Source of the DNA: Phytomonospora sp040655735
GTDB lineage: Bacteria; Actinomycetota; Actinomycetes; Mycobacteriales; Micromonosporaceae
DNA: 64,000 nt
Reading direction: 5' to 3'
NCBI RefSeq assembly: GCF_040655735.1
Contig: NZ_JBFAKK010000008.1
Location: forward strand, 337,362 to 401,361
Shown: piece by piece, positions 9,057 through 18,888 of the stretch
How positions within the stretch are numbered: position 1 is the first letter of the stretch
Layout: each line of letters begins with the position of its first letter
Notes under the pieces: model-generated
The model's database searches: none
What the model was told of the DNA's origin: nothing
The model's input: only the letters and a program-made list of their open reading frames with translations
Made by a program: the position numbers and the translations under genes

Positions 9057-9982
9057 CCGGCCTGGTGATCCGGCGGCTGGCCGTCGGCGTGTTCGTCCTG
9101 TGGGGCGCGGTGACGCTCATGTTCGCGCTGCTGCGCCTGGCGCCCGGCGACCCCGCGACGCTCATGCTCGGCCCCGACGCCACCGGCGCCGAGGTCGACG
9201 CGCTGCGCACCGAACTCGGCCTCGACGAGGGCCTCCTCAGCCAGTACCTGACCTACCTGGGCCACCTCGCGCGCCTCGACTTCGGCGACTCCTACCGCTT
9301 CGGCCTGCCCGCGATGGAGGTCGTCCTCGACCGCCTCCAGGCCACCGTCGAGCTGACCGTCACCGCGACCGTCATCGCCGCCGTCGCCGGCCTGACCCTC
9401 GGCATGCTCGCCGGGTACCGGCCCAACGGCCGCCTCGACCGGGTCGTGTCCGGCGTGACGATCCTGCTCCAGGGCATGCCCACGTTCTGGGTGGGAATCA
9501 TGCTCGTCCTGCTGCTCTCGGCGACCGTCCACCTGCTGCCCAGCTCCGGCGTCGGCACCCCGCAGCACATGATCATGCCCGCGGTGACCCTCTCGCTGCC
9601 GTTCACCGCGATCGTCGCCCGCATCGCCCGCACCAGCGTCGTCGACGCGATGCAGGAGCCCTACGTCCAGACCGCCTACTCCAAGGGGCTCAGCCGCTTC
9701 CAGGTGCTCACCGGGCACGTCCTGCGCAACTCGCTGACGCCCGTCGTGACGATCATCGGCCTCCAGATGGGCGCGCTGCTGGGCGGCGCGGTCATCGTCG
9801 AGAACGTCTTCGCCTGGCCCGGCCTCGGCTCGCTCATCGTCGAGTCGGTCGCCAACCGCGACTACGCCGTCGTGCAGGCCGCGGTGCTGCTCATCGCCGC
9901 CGTGGTCGTCGTGCTGAACCTCCTCGCGGACCTGTCCTACTCCCTGCTCGACCCGCGCATCCGCACCGGAGGCCCCCGATGA
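9053..9982 (+). CDS. ABC transporter permease, Opp/DppB type
   Basis: The protein has 309 residues. The ATG at 9053 overlaps the regulator stop. It has the OppB/DppB layout: an N-terminal helix (VIRRLAVGVFVLWGAVTLMF), a long periplasmic loop beginning LAPGDPATLMLGPDAT, and a core of five helices. The EAA loop is YVQTAYSKGLSRFQVLTGHVLRN and the C-terminal helix ends LLDPRIR. It forms the transmembrane channel with the next gene. The Opp/Dpp family imports peptides but also oligosaccharides and other solutes. The context of a glycosidase, lyase and sialidase favours a glycan-derived solute. Confidence 0.9.
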   Translation: MTGLVIRRLAVGVFVLWGAVTLMFALLRLAPGDPATLMLGPDATGAEVDALRTELGLDEGLLSQYLTYLGHLARLDFGDSYRFGLPAMEVVLDRLQATVELTVTATVIAAVAGLTLGMLAGYRPNGRLDRVVSGVTILLQGMPTFWVGIMLVLLLSATVHLLPSSGVGTPQHMIMPAVTLSLPFTAIVARIARTSVVDAMQEPYVQTAYSKGLSRFQVLTGHVLRNSLTPVVTIIGLQMGALLGGAVIVENVFAWPGLGSLIVESVANRDYAVVQAAVLLIAAVVVVLNLLADLSYSLLDPRIRTGGPR

Positions 9983-10869
9983 CCGTGGCCGAAGAGCTCG
10001 CCGTGACGGCGCCGCGCGTGCGCCGCCCCCGCCTCCTGCGCTGGATCCCCATGGGGGTCATCGCCCTCTACGTCCTCGTCGCCGTGTTCGGGCCGGTCTT
10101 CGTCGACTACGACCCGGTCGCCACGCCCCTGGCCGACCGCCTCCTGCCGCCCGGTTCGGCGACGTCGAGCGGCACGGCCCTGCTGGGCACCGACGCCCTC
10201 GGCCGCGACGTGTTCGCGCAGGTCGTCTACGGCGCCCGCACCTCCATCACCATCGCCGTGCTCACCGTCTCGGTCGCCGCGCTGGTCGGGCTGACCGTCG
10301 GCATCGTCGCCGGATACACCGGCGGCCTCGTCGACGCCTTCCTCAGCCGCTCCGTCGACGTCCTGCTCGCCTTCCCCGGCATCGTCTTGGCCATCGTCGT
10401 CGCCGGCCTGTTCGACCGCAGCCTCGCCGTGGTCGTCCTCGCCCTGGCGCTGACCGGCTGGATCGCCTTCGCGCGGCTGACCCGCGGCTCGGCGCTGTCG
10501 CTGCGCGAACGCGACTGGGTCGCCGCCGCCCGCGTCATGGGCGTGTCCTGGCGGCGGATCATGACCCGCCACATCCTGCCCTTCGTGGCCGGGCCGGTCG
10601 TGGCCCTGGCGACCATCGAGTTCGGCCTCGTCGTCTTGTCGGAGGCGGGCCTGAGCTTCCTCGGCATCGGCCTGCCCCCCTCGACGGTGTCGTGGGGCAA
10701 GACCATCGCCGGGGGCCGCGACTACCTCGCCACCGCCTGGTGGATCTCCACGTTCCCCGGGATCGCGCTGGCGCTCCTCGTGGTGAGCGTCGGGCTCCTC
10801 GGCGACCAGTTCAACGCCCTGTTCCGCGGCCGCGGCCGCGCGGGCGCAGCCAACACCCGCCGCGGCTGA
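9979..10869 (+). CDS. ABC transporter permease, Opp/DppC type
   Basis: The protein has 296 residues with a 4-nt ATGA overlap with the DppB-like gene. The DppC signature GTDALGRDVFAQVVYGARTS near residue 70 and the EAA loop (RDWVAAARVMGVSWRRIMTRHILP) are clear, with six predicted helices. The C-terminus is short and basic. It is the second half of the importer channel and would contact both downstream ATPases through the EAA loop. Confidence 0.9.
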   Translation: MTVAEELAVTAPRVRRPRLLRWIPMGVIALYVLVAVFGPVFVDYDPVATPLADRLLPPGSATSSGTALLGTDALGRDVFAQVVYGARTSITIAVLTVSVAALVGLTVGIVAGYTGGLVDAFLSRSVDVLLAFPGIVLAIVVAGLFDRSLAVVVLALALTGWIAFARLTRGSALSLRERDWVAAARVMGVSWRRIMTRHILPFVAGPVVALATIEFGLVVLSEAGLSFLGIGLPPSTVSWGKTIAGGRDYLATAWWISTFPGIALALLVVSVGLLGDQFNALFRGRGRAGAANTRRG

Positions 10870-10883
10870 ACAAGGAGACCGAC

Positions 10884-12389
10884 ATGCCGCACCGCCGAAC
10901 GACAAGACACCGCCTCGCCGCGGTCGCCGCCGTCCTCCCCATCGCCGGGCTCGCCGTCGGCTGCTCGACGACCTCGGGCGGCGACGGGGACTCCTCGGCC
11001 TTCACCGTCGCCAGTCCCTACGCCGTGCAGAGCCTCGACCCCTACGGCTCGGCCGGGGCCGCCATCGGCACCCAGCTCGCCGACCAGGCGATCTTCAACC
11101 GCCTGGTCAAGGCCGACGCGAACGGGCAGCTCGGACCCGACCTCGCCGAGAGCTGGACGCCCGACGCCGACGCCACCACCTGGACCTTCACCCTGCGCCA
11201 GGGCGTGAAGTTCTCCGACGGCTCGGCCTTCGACGCCGCCGACGTGGTCAGCTCCTTCGAGCGCTTCACCGGCGGCAAGAACCCCAACGCCGGCAGCTTC
11301 ACCGGCATCACCGCCACGGCCGCCGCCGACGGAACGGTCGCCTTCGACGCCCCCGCGCCCGACCCGGCGCTGCCCGGCAAGCTCACCCTCTTCTTCGTCA
11401 CCGCCTCGGAGACGCCCGCGGAGTTCCCCGCCAAGCCGGTCGGCACCGGACCCTTCACGGTCGCGAACTTCACGCCCGGCGAGGTGCTGGAGATGACGCC
11501 GAACGCGTCCCACTTCGACGGCGCCCCGAAGCTGGAGCGCCTGGTGTTCCGGCAGATCCCGGAGATCTCCTCGCGGATGACCGCGCTGGCCAACAACGAG
11601 ATCCAGGCGACCTGGGGCGTCCCCGACGACCAGGTGGCCGGGCTGTCGGGCAACGCCGACGTGCACGTGGAGACCGTCGCGTCGACCTCGGTCTACACGA
11701 TGTGGTTCAACTCCGGCCGCGAGTCGCTGGCCGACGCGGCAGTCCGCAAGGCGCTGTGGCAGGCCGTCGACTTCGGCACCATCATCTCCTCGCTCTACCC
11801 GCAGACCGGCCAGCTGTCCGACTCGGTGCTCGCGCCGGCCGTCTTCGGGCACGCCCCGCAGCCGCCCGTCGCCTACGACCCCGACGCGGCCAAGAAGGCC
11901 CTGGAAGAGGCCGGTTTCGACTTCTCCAAGCCGCTGGAGATCCAGTTCAGCGGCGCCGAGTACCGCCAGTTCGTGGAGGCCGTCGCGGCCGACCTCAACA
12001 AGGTCGGCGTCAAGGCCGAACCGGCCGAGAAGGAGTCGGCGGTCTTCCTCGAAGACCTGCTCGGCATGAAGTGGGACATCAACTTCCAGTCGCTGTCGAC
12101 GCCCAGCTTCGACGCCGCGACCAACCTCGGCCGGCTCTACCCCTGCTCGGCCAAGCGGACCGGCTACTGCAACCCCGAGCTCGACGAGCTGCTCACCAAG
12201 GCCGGATCGACCGCCGACACGGCCGAGCGCGAGACCCTCTACGCGCAGGCGTCGCAGATCATCTGGGACGACGCGGTCGGCATGTACCCGATGCAGGTCA
12301 AGATCGCCTACGCCTGGCGGTCGAACGTCCAGGGACTGGCGGCCAGCCCGACCTACCTCCCCGACTTCTCCAAGGTGACCTTGTCATGA
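10884..12389 (+). CDS. Extracellular solute-binding lipoprotein (SBP family 5)
   Basis: The protein has 501 residues; the ATG at 10884 follows AAGGAGACCGAC. The signal peptide ends in a lipobox (LAVGC, Cys27), so it is a membrane-anchored lipoprotein. The mature part matches family 5 (Opp/Dpp/Nik) binding proteins, with LAESWTPDADATTWTFTLRQ, VKFSDG near residue 110 and FNSGRESLADAAVRKALWQA near residue 275. It captures the substrate outside the cell for the two permeases encoded upstream. Ligand identity cannot be read from the sequence. Confidence 0.9.
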   Translation: MPHRRTTRHRLAAVAAVLPIAGLAVGCSTTSGGDGDSSAFTVASPYAVQSLDPYGSAGAAIGTQLADQAIFNRLVKADANGQLGPDLAESWTPDADATTWTFTLRQGVKFSDGSAFDAADVVSSFERFTGGKNPNAGSFTGITATAAADGTVAFDAPAPDPALPGKLTLFFVTASETPAEFPAKPVGTGPFTVANFTPGEVLEMTPNASHFDGAPKLERLVFRQIPEISSRMTALANNEIQATWGVPDDQVAGLSGNADVHVETVASTSVYTMWFNSGRESLADAAVRKALWQAVDFGTIISSLYPQTGQLSDSVLAPAVFGHAPQPPVAYDPDAAKKALEEAGFDFSKPLEIQFSGAEYRQFVEAVAADLNKVGVKAEPAEKESAVFLEDLLGMKWDINFQSLSTPSFDAATNLGRLYPCSAKRTGYCNPELDELLTKAGSTADTAERETLYAQASQIIWDDAVGMYPMQVKIAYAWRSNVQGLAASPTYLPDFSKVTLS

Positions 12390-13359
12390 CCGCTTCCGGA
12401 CCGCTGATCGAGGCACGGGACCTCAGCGTCCACCTGCCCGGTGCCACCGCGATGACCCCGGTCATCGACAAGGTGAGCTTCACCGTCGCCGAAGGCCGCA
12501 CCACCGGCCTCATCGGCGAGTCCGGCAGCGGCAAGACCATGATCGCCTCCGCCGTCATCGGCCTCCTCCCGGAGACCGCGACCACCTCCGGTGAGCTGCG
12601 GCTGCGGGAGGAGGAGCTGCTGACGGCGGGCGAGAAGAGGCGGCGCAAGCTGCGCGGCCACGAGATCGCGATGGTGTTCCAGGACCCCCTGTCCGCGCTC
12701 AACCCGACCCAGCGCGTCGGCCGCCAGGTCGGCGAGATCCTGCGCCGCGACGGCGTGGCGCGCGGTGAGGTCGACAAGGCCGTCGTCGGCCTGCTCGACC
12801 AGGCCGGGATCCCCGACCCGAAGCGCCGCATGCGCGCCTACCCCCACCAGTTCTCCGGCGGCATGCGGCAGCGGGCGATGATCGCCCTCGCCCTGGCCGG
12901 CAACCCCTCCCTGGTCCTCGCCGACGAGCCGACGACCGCCCTCGACGTCACCGTCCAGGCCCGGATCCTGCGGCTGCTGTCGGCCATCCAGGCCGAGCGC
13001 GGCATGTCGATGCTGCTGGTCAGCCACGACCTGCGGGTCATGTCGCACGTCTCGCACGACCTGGTCGTCCTCTACGCCGGCCGGGTCTGCGAACGCGGCC
13101 CGACCAAGCGCGTCCTGGGCCGCCCGCGCCACCCGTACACCAAGGCGCTGCTGGCCAGCGTGCCCGCCGTGCACACCGCGTCGGTCCCCGCCGACCCCTT
13201 GCCCGGCGCCCCGGCCAACCCGATGGCGCGGCCGGCCGGGTGCGCGTTCCACCCGCGCTGCCCCCTGGCCCGCGAGCGCTGCCGCGTCGAGGTCCCGCTC
13301 GCCCGCGAGATCGAACCCGGGCGCTTCAGCGCCTGCCACTTCGCCGAGGAGGTCACGCC

Positions 13360-13363
<4 letters not shown>
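12386..13363 (+). CDS. ABC transporter ATPase, Opp/DppD type
   Basis: The protein has 325 residues and overlaps the binding-protein gene by 4 nt. Walker A is GESGSGKT (near residue 49), the signature is FSGGMRQRAMIA and Walker B is LVLADEPTTALD, with H-loop LLVSHDL. The C-terminal oligopeptide/dipeptide extension has the PxxxGCAFHPRCPLARERC cysteine cluster typical of OppD/DppD, which binds an Fe-S cluster in characterised members. It is one of two ATPases driving the importer. Confidence 0.92.
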
Positions 13364-14165
<802 letters not shown>

Positions 14166-14166
<1 letters not shown>

Positions 14167-16331
14167 TGCCGTCCACCCCGCCGCCCACCGGCTGGAACAC
14201 CTGGGACGTCCGCTTCCACACGGGCTGGCTGCACCTGCCCTCGGGGCTGCGGGCGCGCCTGGCGCTGCGCTCGGCGTCGGGAGAGCTGTTCGACGGGTTC
14301 ACCTGGCGGCACGGGTTCGGGCGCCTTGGGCACCACACCGTCGACGGGTCCTACGCGGCCCTGCGCGCCGAGGCCTTCGACTCCACCGTGGACTTCGAGG
14401 CGGCCGGCGGCGAGCGGCTCGGGCTGCGGGCCCGGGTCGAGGGCGGGGCCGGGGTGACCGTGCTGGTCGACCGCAAGCCCGGCTACGGCGAGGGCGCGCC
14501 GGTGTTCACCGGCGGCGGCGAGGCGTGGACCGTCGAGGCCGGCGGCCGGACTTGGGCGCTGAGCGCGGCGGGCGCCTCGGAGTCAACTGTGGACGGTGAC
14601 GTCCTGCGGCTCGACTTCGGCGCCGAAGCCCTGGTGGGATTGTCGGCCGAGCCGTCCACCGGCGCCGAGATCTCCGCCCGCGTCGACGCCGCCCGCGAGT
14701 CGGCCGACGCCGCCCGCCCCCGCAGCGGCGGCTGGCTCGGCGACGCAGCCGACGCCATGACCCGCGCGCTGACCTGGAACACGATCCACGCGCCCGACAC
14801 CGGCAAGGTCCTCACCCCCACCTCCCGCGACTTCGTCTCCCGCGAACGCGACGGCTTCTACGGCTCCTGGGCGCTGCACACCTGGGACACCTTCTTCACC
14901 GGCCTGGTCGCCTCCTGGCTCGACCCCGCCTACGGCGCCGGGGTCTTCGCCCAGATCGCCGACCACGTCTGCGACGGCGGCATGCTCCCCAACCGCGTCA
15001 GCGACGACGGAGGGACCACCCGCGACCGCTCGCAACCCCCCGTCGGCGCCTACACCGTCCTCAAAGCACACCTCGGCGGCGGCCTGTCGGAGGAAACCCG
15101 CGACCGCACCGCCCTGGAGCGCATGTACCCCGTCCTGCGCGACTGGCACGCCTGGTGGACCACCGCCCGCGTCGGCCCGCACGGCCTGCTCACCTGGGGC
15201 TCCGACCCCGTCCCCGGCGATCCCGACTCGGCGACCGTCGACCGCGCCCGCCGCGAGTCGGGCCTGGACGACTCGCCCATGTACGACCACGCCACCCTCG
15301 ACCCGGCCACCCACACCATGGACCTCGCCGACGTCGGCCTCAACGCCCTCCACATCGCCGACGCCCGCGCCCTGGCCGAGATCGCCGCCATCCTCGGCCA
15401 CCACGACGAGGCCGAGACCCTCACGAAAGCCGCCGCGACCGCCACCACCGCACTCGACGCCCTCCTCTGGGACGCCGAGCACGCCCAGTACCGCAACCGC
15501 CTCGCCGACGGCCGCTTCTCCCCGCACCTGTCCCCGACGATGCTCTACCCCCTCCTCGCCGGCGCCCCCGACGCCGAGACCGCCGCCGCACTCGCCGAGG
15601 ACCTGCTGGCCCCCGACCGCCTCGGGGGCGACCCGCCCCTGCCGTCCACCTCGCGCGACGACCCCGGCTTCAGCGCCCGCTACTGGCGCGGCCGGGTGTG
15701 GGCGCCGATGGTGTTCCTCGCCGTCGAAGGACTGCGGCGCTACGACCTCACCGCCCACTCGCGGTCCATCGTGGACTCCCTGCTCGCGCTCTTCCTGCGC
15801 GAGTGGGCCGAACACGGCCACGTCCGCGAGAACTACCCCGTCGTGCCCGGCGAGGACGTGCGGCCGCTGGCCGCGCGCTCCGACGGCCTCATGGGCTGGG
15901 GCGGACTGCTCGGCTACCTGGCCGTCCAGGAACTCGCCGACCCCCGTGAGGACGGCTGGCGCTTCGCGCACCCCGGACGACCCGCCTCGGTGACGGCCAC
16001 CGGCCTCGCCGAAGGCCCCGTCACGGTCGAGGCGCAGGAGCCGGCCCTGCGGGTGCGGCTCGGCGATCGCGTGCTGCTGGAGATCCCGGCCGACGCGATC
16101 GTCACCGGATACACGCGCGAGCGCGGCGAGGTCCGCGGCGTGCTGACCGGATCCGGCGGGACGGCCTTGGTCGCCGTCCCCGACGCGGCGGGCCACGACG
16201 ACGTGGAGCTGCGCATCGGTGGAGCGCGAACGCGCGTCCGCCCCGACGCCCGCGGACTGGTCGCAGTGACCGTCGCGGGCACCGGCCCCGTGGAGTTCGG
16301 CGTGAGCGCGCCGGAGCGGGGCGAGAAATGA
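14166..16331 (+). CDS. Cytoplasmic (alpha/alpha)6-barrel glycoside hydrolase, MGH1/GH63-like
   Basis: The protein has 721 residues and no signal peptide. The N-terminal 210 residues are beta-rich. The central part has the mannosylglycerate-hydrolase-like (MGH1/GH63-type) barrel: YGSWALHTWDTFFTGLVASW (putative catalytic Asp in WDTFF), DGGMLPNRVSD, GLLTWGSDPVPGD, and SARYWRGRVWAPMVF. A putative catalytic Glu lies in HVRENYP. A beta tail ends the protein. Members are inverting alpha-glycosidases. Being intracellular and coupled to an importer, it should cleave an imported glycoside. The exact sugar is inferred only from context. Confidence 0.78.
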
Positions 16332-17959
16332 AACGAGGTAACGGAGTGGCAGGCATCAAGGCCGGGGAGTTCGACGTCGTCGTCGCGGGCGGCGGACTCG
16401 GCGGGGTCGCCGCCGCGCTGGCGGCACTGCGGCGAGGAGCGCGCGTCCTCGTCACCGAGGAGACCGACTGGCTCGGCGGGCAGCTCACCGCCCAGGGCGT
16501 CCCGCCCGACGAGCACGCCTGGATCGAGCGCTTCGGCGCCACCCGCTCCTACCGCGCGCTGCGCGACGGGATCCGCGACCACTACCGGCGCTGGTACCCC
16601 CTCACCGACGCCGCCCGGCGCGCGCCGGACCTCAACCCGGGCCTCGGCCGCGTCAGCCGCCTGTGCCACGAACCGCGTGTCGCCGCCGACGTCCTCGCCG
16701 GCTTCCTCGCGCCGCACATCGCCTCGGGCCGCCTGACCGTCTGGTACCGGCACCGCCCGGTCGCCACCGAGGTCGACGGCGACCGGATCAGCTCGGTGGC
16801 CTTCGAGGGCCCCGACGGGACCATCCGCGTCGTGTCGGCGCCCTACGTCCTCGACGCCACCGAACTCGGCGACCTGCTGCCGCTGGCCGGCGTCGAGCAC
16901 GTCACCGGCTTCGAGTCGGGCGCCGAGACCGGCGAGCCCAGCGCCCCCGCCGAGGCCCAGCCGTCGAACATGCAGGCCGTCAGCTGGGTCTTCGCCGTCG
17001 AGCACCGTGACGGCGAGGACCACACGATCGACAAGCCCGAGCGCTACGCCTTCTGGCGCGAATACCGCCCCGACTACTGGCCCGGCCCGCTCCTCGGCCT
17101 CACCGCGCCAGACCCCCGCACCCTCGAACCCGTCACGCGCTCCTTCGTCCCCCACGCCGCCACCGGCCCCGTCGTCGCCGACCAGAGCCTCGACCCCGGC
17201 GACAAGGACCTGTGGCTCTTCCGCCGCGTCCTCGCCCGCGAGAACTTCACCCCCGGCTTCCTCGACAGCGACGTCACCATCGTCAACTGGCCGATGATCG
17301 ACTACCTGGAGGGCCCGATCATCGGCGTCTCCGAGGAGGAGAAGAAGCGCCACCTCGACGGCGCCCGGGAACTCGCGATGAGCATGATGTACTGGCTCCA
17401 GACCGAGGCCCCCCGCCCCGACGGCGGCACCGGCTGGCCCGGCCTGCGCCTGCGCGGCGACATCTTCGGCACCGACGACGGCCTGGCCAAGGCGCCCTAC
17501 ATCCGCGAGTCGCGCCGCATCAAGGCCCGCCGGACCGTCCTCGAACAGGACCTGTCCCTCGCCGTTCGCGGCGAGCACGGCGCGCTGGCCTACCCCGACA
17601 GCGTCGGCGTGGGCATGTACCGCATCGACCTGCACCCCTCGACCGGTGGCGACAACTACATCGACGTGGCCTCCTGCCCGTTCCAGATCCCGCTGGGCGC
17701 GCTGCTCCCGCAGCGCGTGGAGAACGTCCTGGCCGCCGGGAAGAACATCGGCACCACGCACATCACCAACGGCTGCTACCGCCTCCACCCCGTCGAGTGG
17801 AACATCGGCGAGGCGGCCGGCGCGCTGGCCGCGCACTGCGTCGCCAACGGGCGCACCCCGGCCCAGGTCCACGAGGACCCGGCGCTGCTGGCGGAGTTCC
17901 AGCGCGAACTCGCCGCCGACGGCGTCGAACTGGCCTGGCCCGTGGTGCGGGGCTACTGA
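16328..17959 (+). CDS. FAD-dependent oxidoreductase (FAD_oxidored family)
   Basis: The protein has 543 residues and a 4-nt ATGA overlap with the glycosidase. The N-terminal Rossmann dinucleotide fold reads FDVVVAGGGLGGVAAALAALRRG (GGGLGG at about 21-26), then TDWLGGQLTAQGVPPDEH, the PF12831-type signature. The C-terminal block (VLAAGKNIGTTHITNGCYRLHPVEWNIGEAAGALAA) closes the FAD site. Relatives are found in sugar and sialoside gene clusters, where they oxidise sugars or related compounds. The substrate here is not known. It may act on the glycosidase product or on a sugar acid fed to the downstream lyase. Confidence 0.82.
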   Translation: MKRGNGVAGIKAGEFDVVVAGGGLGGVAAALAALRRGARVLVTEETDWLGGQLTAQGVPPDEHAWIERFGATRSYRALRDGIRDHYRRWYPLTDAARRAPDLNPGLGRVSRLCHEPRVAADVLAGFLAPHIASGRLTVWYRHRPVATEVDGDRISSVAFEGPDGTIRVVSAPYVLDATELGDLLPLAGVEHVTGFESGAETGEPSAPAEAQPSNMQAVSWVFAVEHRDGEDHTIDKPERYAFWREYRPDYWPGPLLGLTAPDPRTLEPVTRSFVPHAATGPVVADQSLDPGDKDLWLFRRVLARENFTPGFLDSDVTIVNWPMIDYLEGPIIGVSEEEKKRHLDGARELAMSMMYWLQTEAPRPDGGTGWPGLRLRGDIFGTDDGLAKAPYIRESRRIKARRTVLEQDLSLAVRGEHGALAYPDSVGVGMYRIDLHPSTGGDNYIDVASCPFQIPLGALLPQRVENVLAAGKNIGTTHITNGCYRLHPVEWNIGEAAGALAAHCVANGRTPAQVHEDPALLAEFQRELAADGVELAWPVVRGY

Positions 17960-18888
17960 TGGGCCTCCTCGACGGCTTGACCGTCCCGATGGTGACGCCG
18001 ATGTCGGCGCCCGGCGAGCCCTCGGCGGAGGCGGCCGAGCCGCTCCTGCGTGCGCTGGCCGCCGCCGGGGTGACCCGGCTGATGCTGCTGGGCAGCAACG
18101 GCGAGGGCCCGCTCATCCGCGCCGACCGCACCGGCGCGTTCGTGCGCGGTGTGACCCGGCGGTGGCGTGCGCTGGTCGCCGGCGGTCAGATCATGGCCAA
18201 CGTGACCGCGCCCGGGACCGCCGAGGCGCTGTGGCGCGCGGAGGAGGCCGGCGAGGTCGACGCCTACGTGCTCAGCCCGCCGACCTACTTCTCCCACCGC
18301 GAGGACGAGGTCGTCGGGCACTACCGGGCGCTGGCCGCGCTCGGCGTGCCGGTGATCGCCTACAACGCCCCGAAGTACGCGACGCCGCTCACGCCGTCGT
18401 CGGCCGAGGCCGTCGCCGACGTGCCCGGGGTCGCCGGCGTCAAGGACTCCTCGGGCGATCCGGCGCTGCTGGCGCACCTGGTGGCGCTGTCGCGGACCCG
18501 GCCCGGTTTCGAGGTCAGCCAGGGTGCGGAGGGCGCGCTGGCCGAGGGTCTGCGGGCCGGCGCGCACGGGATCGTCCCGGGCACCGCCAATCTCGCGCCG
18601 GGGCTCGCGCTCGACATGCTCGCCGCCCACCGTCTCGGAGACGGCGCCGCCCTCGACCGGCTTCAGGGGCTCACCGACCGGCTCACCCGCATCCACGCGG
18701 TGCGGCCGGGCGTGCCGTCGGTCAAGGCGATCCTCGCCGCCCGCGGACTGTGCCCCGTCCACGCCGCCCCACCTCTCGTGCCCTGCACCGGCGCGCAGAC
18801 CCGCGAACTCAACGGCGTCATCGAACCCCTCGGCGACGCGATCCTTCCCAAGGAGGACGCAGATGATAGACCCGAAGCTGCCACGTAG
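17959..18888 (+). CDS. Dihydrodipicolinate synthase / N-acetylneuraminate lyase family aldolase
   Basis: The protein has 309 residues. The Schiff-base lysine is in AGVKDSSGD (Lys162), with the conserved tyrosine in VIAYNAPKY (Tyr135) and the carboxylate-binding GSNGE motif at 45-49. Length and spacing are normal for this (beta/alpha)8 family, which includes N-acetylneuraminate lyase and 2-keto-3-deoxy-sugar-acid aldolases. Its place between an oxidoreductase and a sialidase-like gene favours sialic acid or a keto-deoxy sugar acid over lysine biosynthesis. The start overlaps the previous stop by 1 nt, and the last 26 nt overlap the next gene. Confidence 0.85.
   Translation: MGLLDGLTVPMVTPMSAPGEPSAEAAEPLLRALAAAGVTRLMLLGSNGEGPLIRADRTGAFVRGVTRRWRALVAGGQIMANVTAPGTAEALWRAEEAGEVDAYVLSPPTYFSHREDEVVGHYRALAALGVPVIAYNAPKYATPLTPSSAEAVADVPGVAGVKDSSGDPALLAHLVALSRTRPGFEVSQGAEGALAEGLRAGAHGIVPGTANLAPGLALDMLAAHRLGDGAALDRLQGLTDRLTRIHAVRPGVPSVKAILAARGLCPVHAAPPLVPCTGAQTRELNGVIEPLGDAILPKEDADDRPEAAT

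Noticed and set aside
17959..18888. Aldolase as DapA of lysine biosynthesis
   Set aside because: Placement inside a catabolic operon with sialidase, glycosidase and importer; family motifs do not separate the subfamilies.
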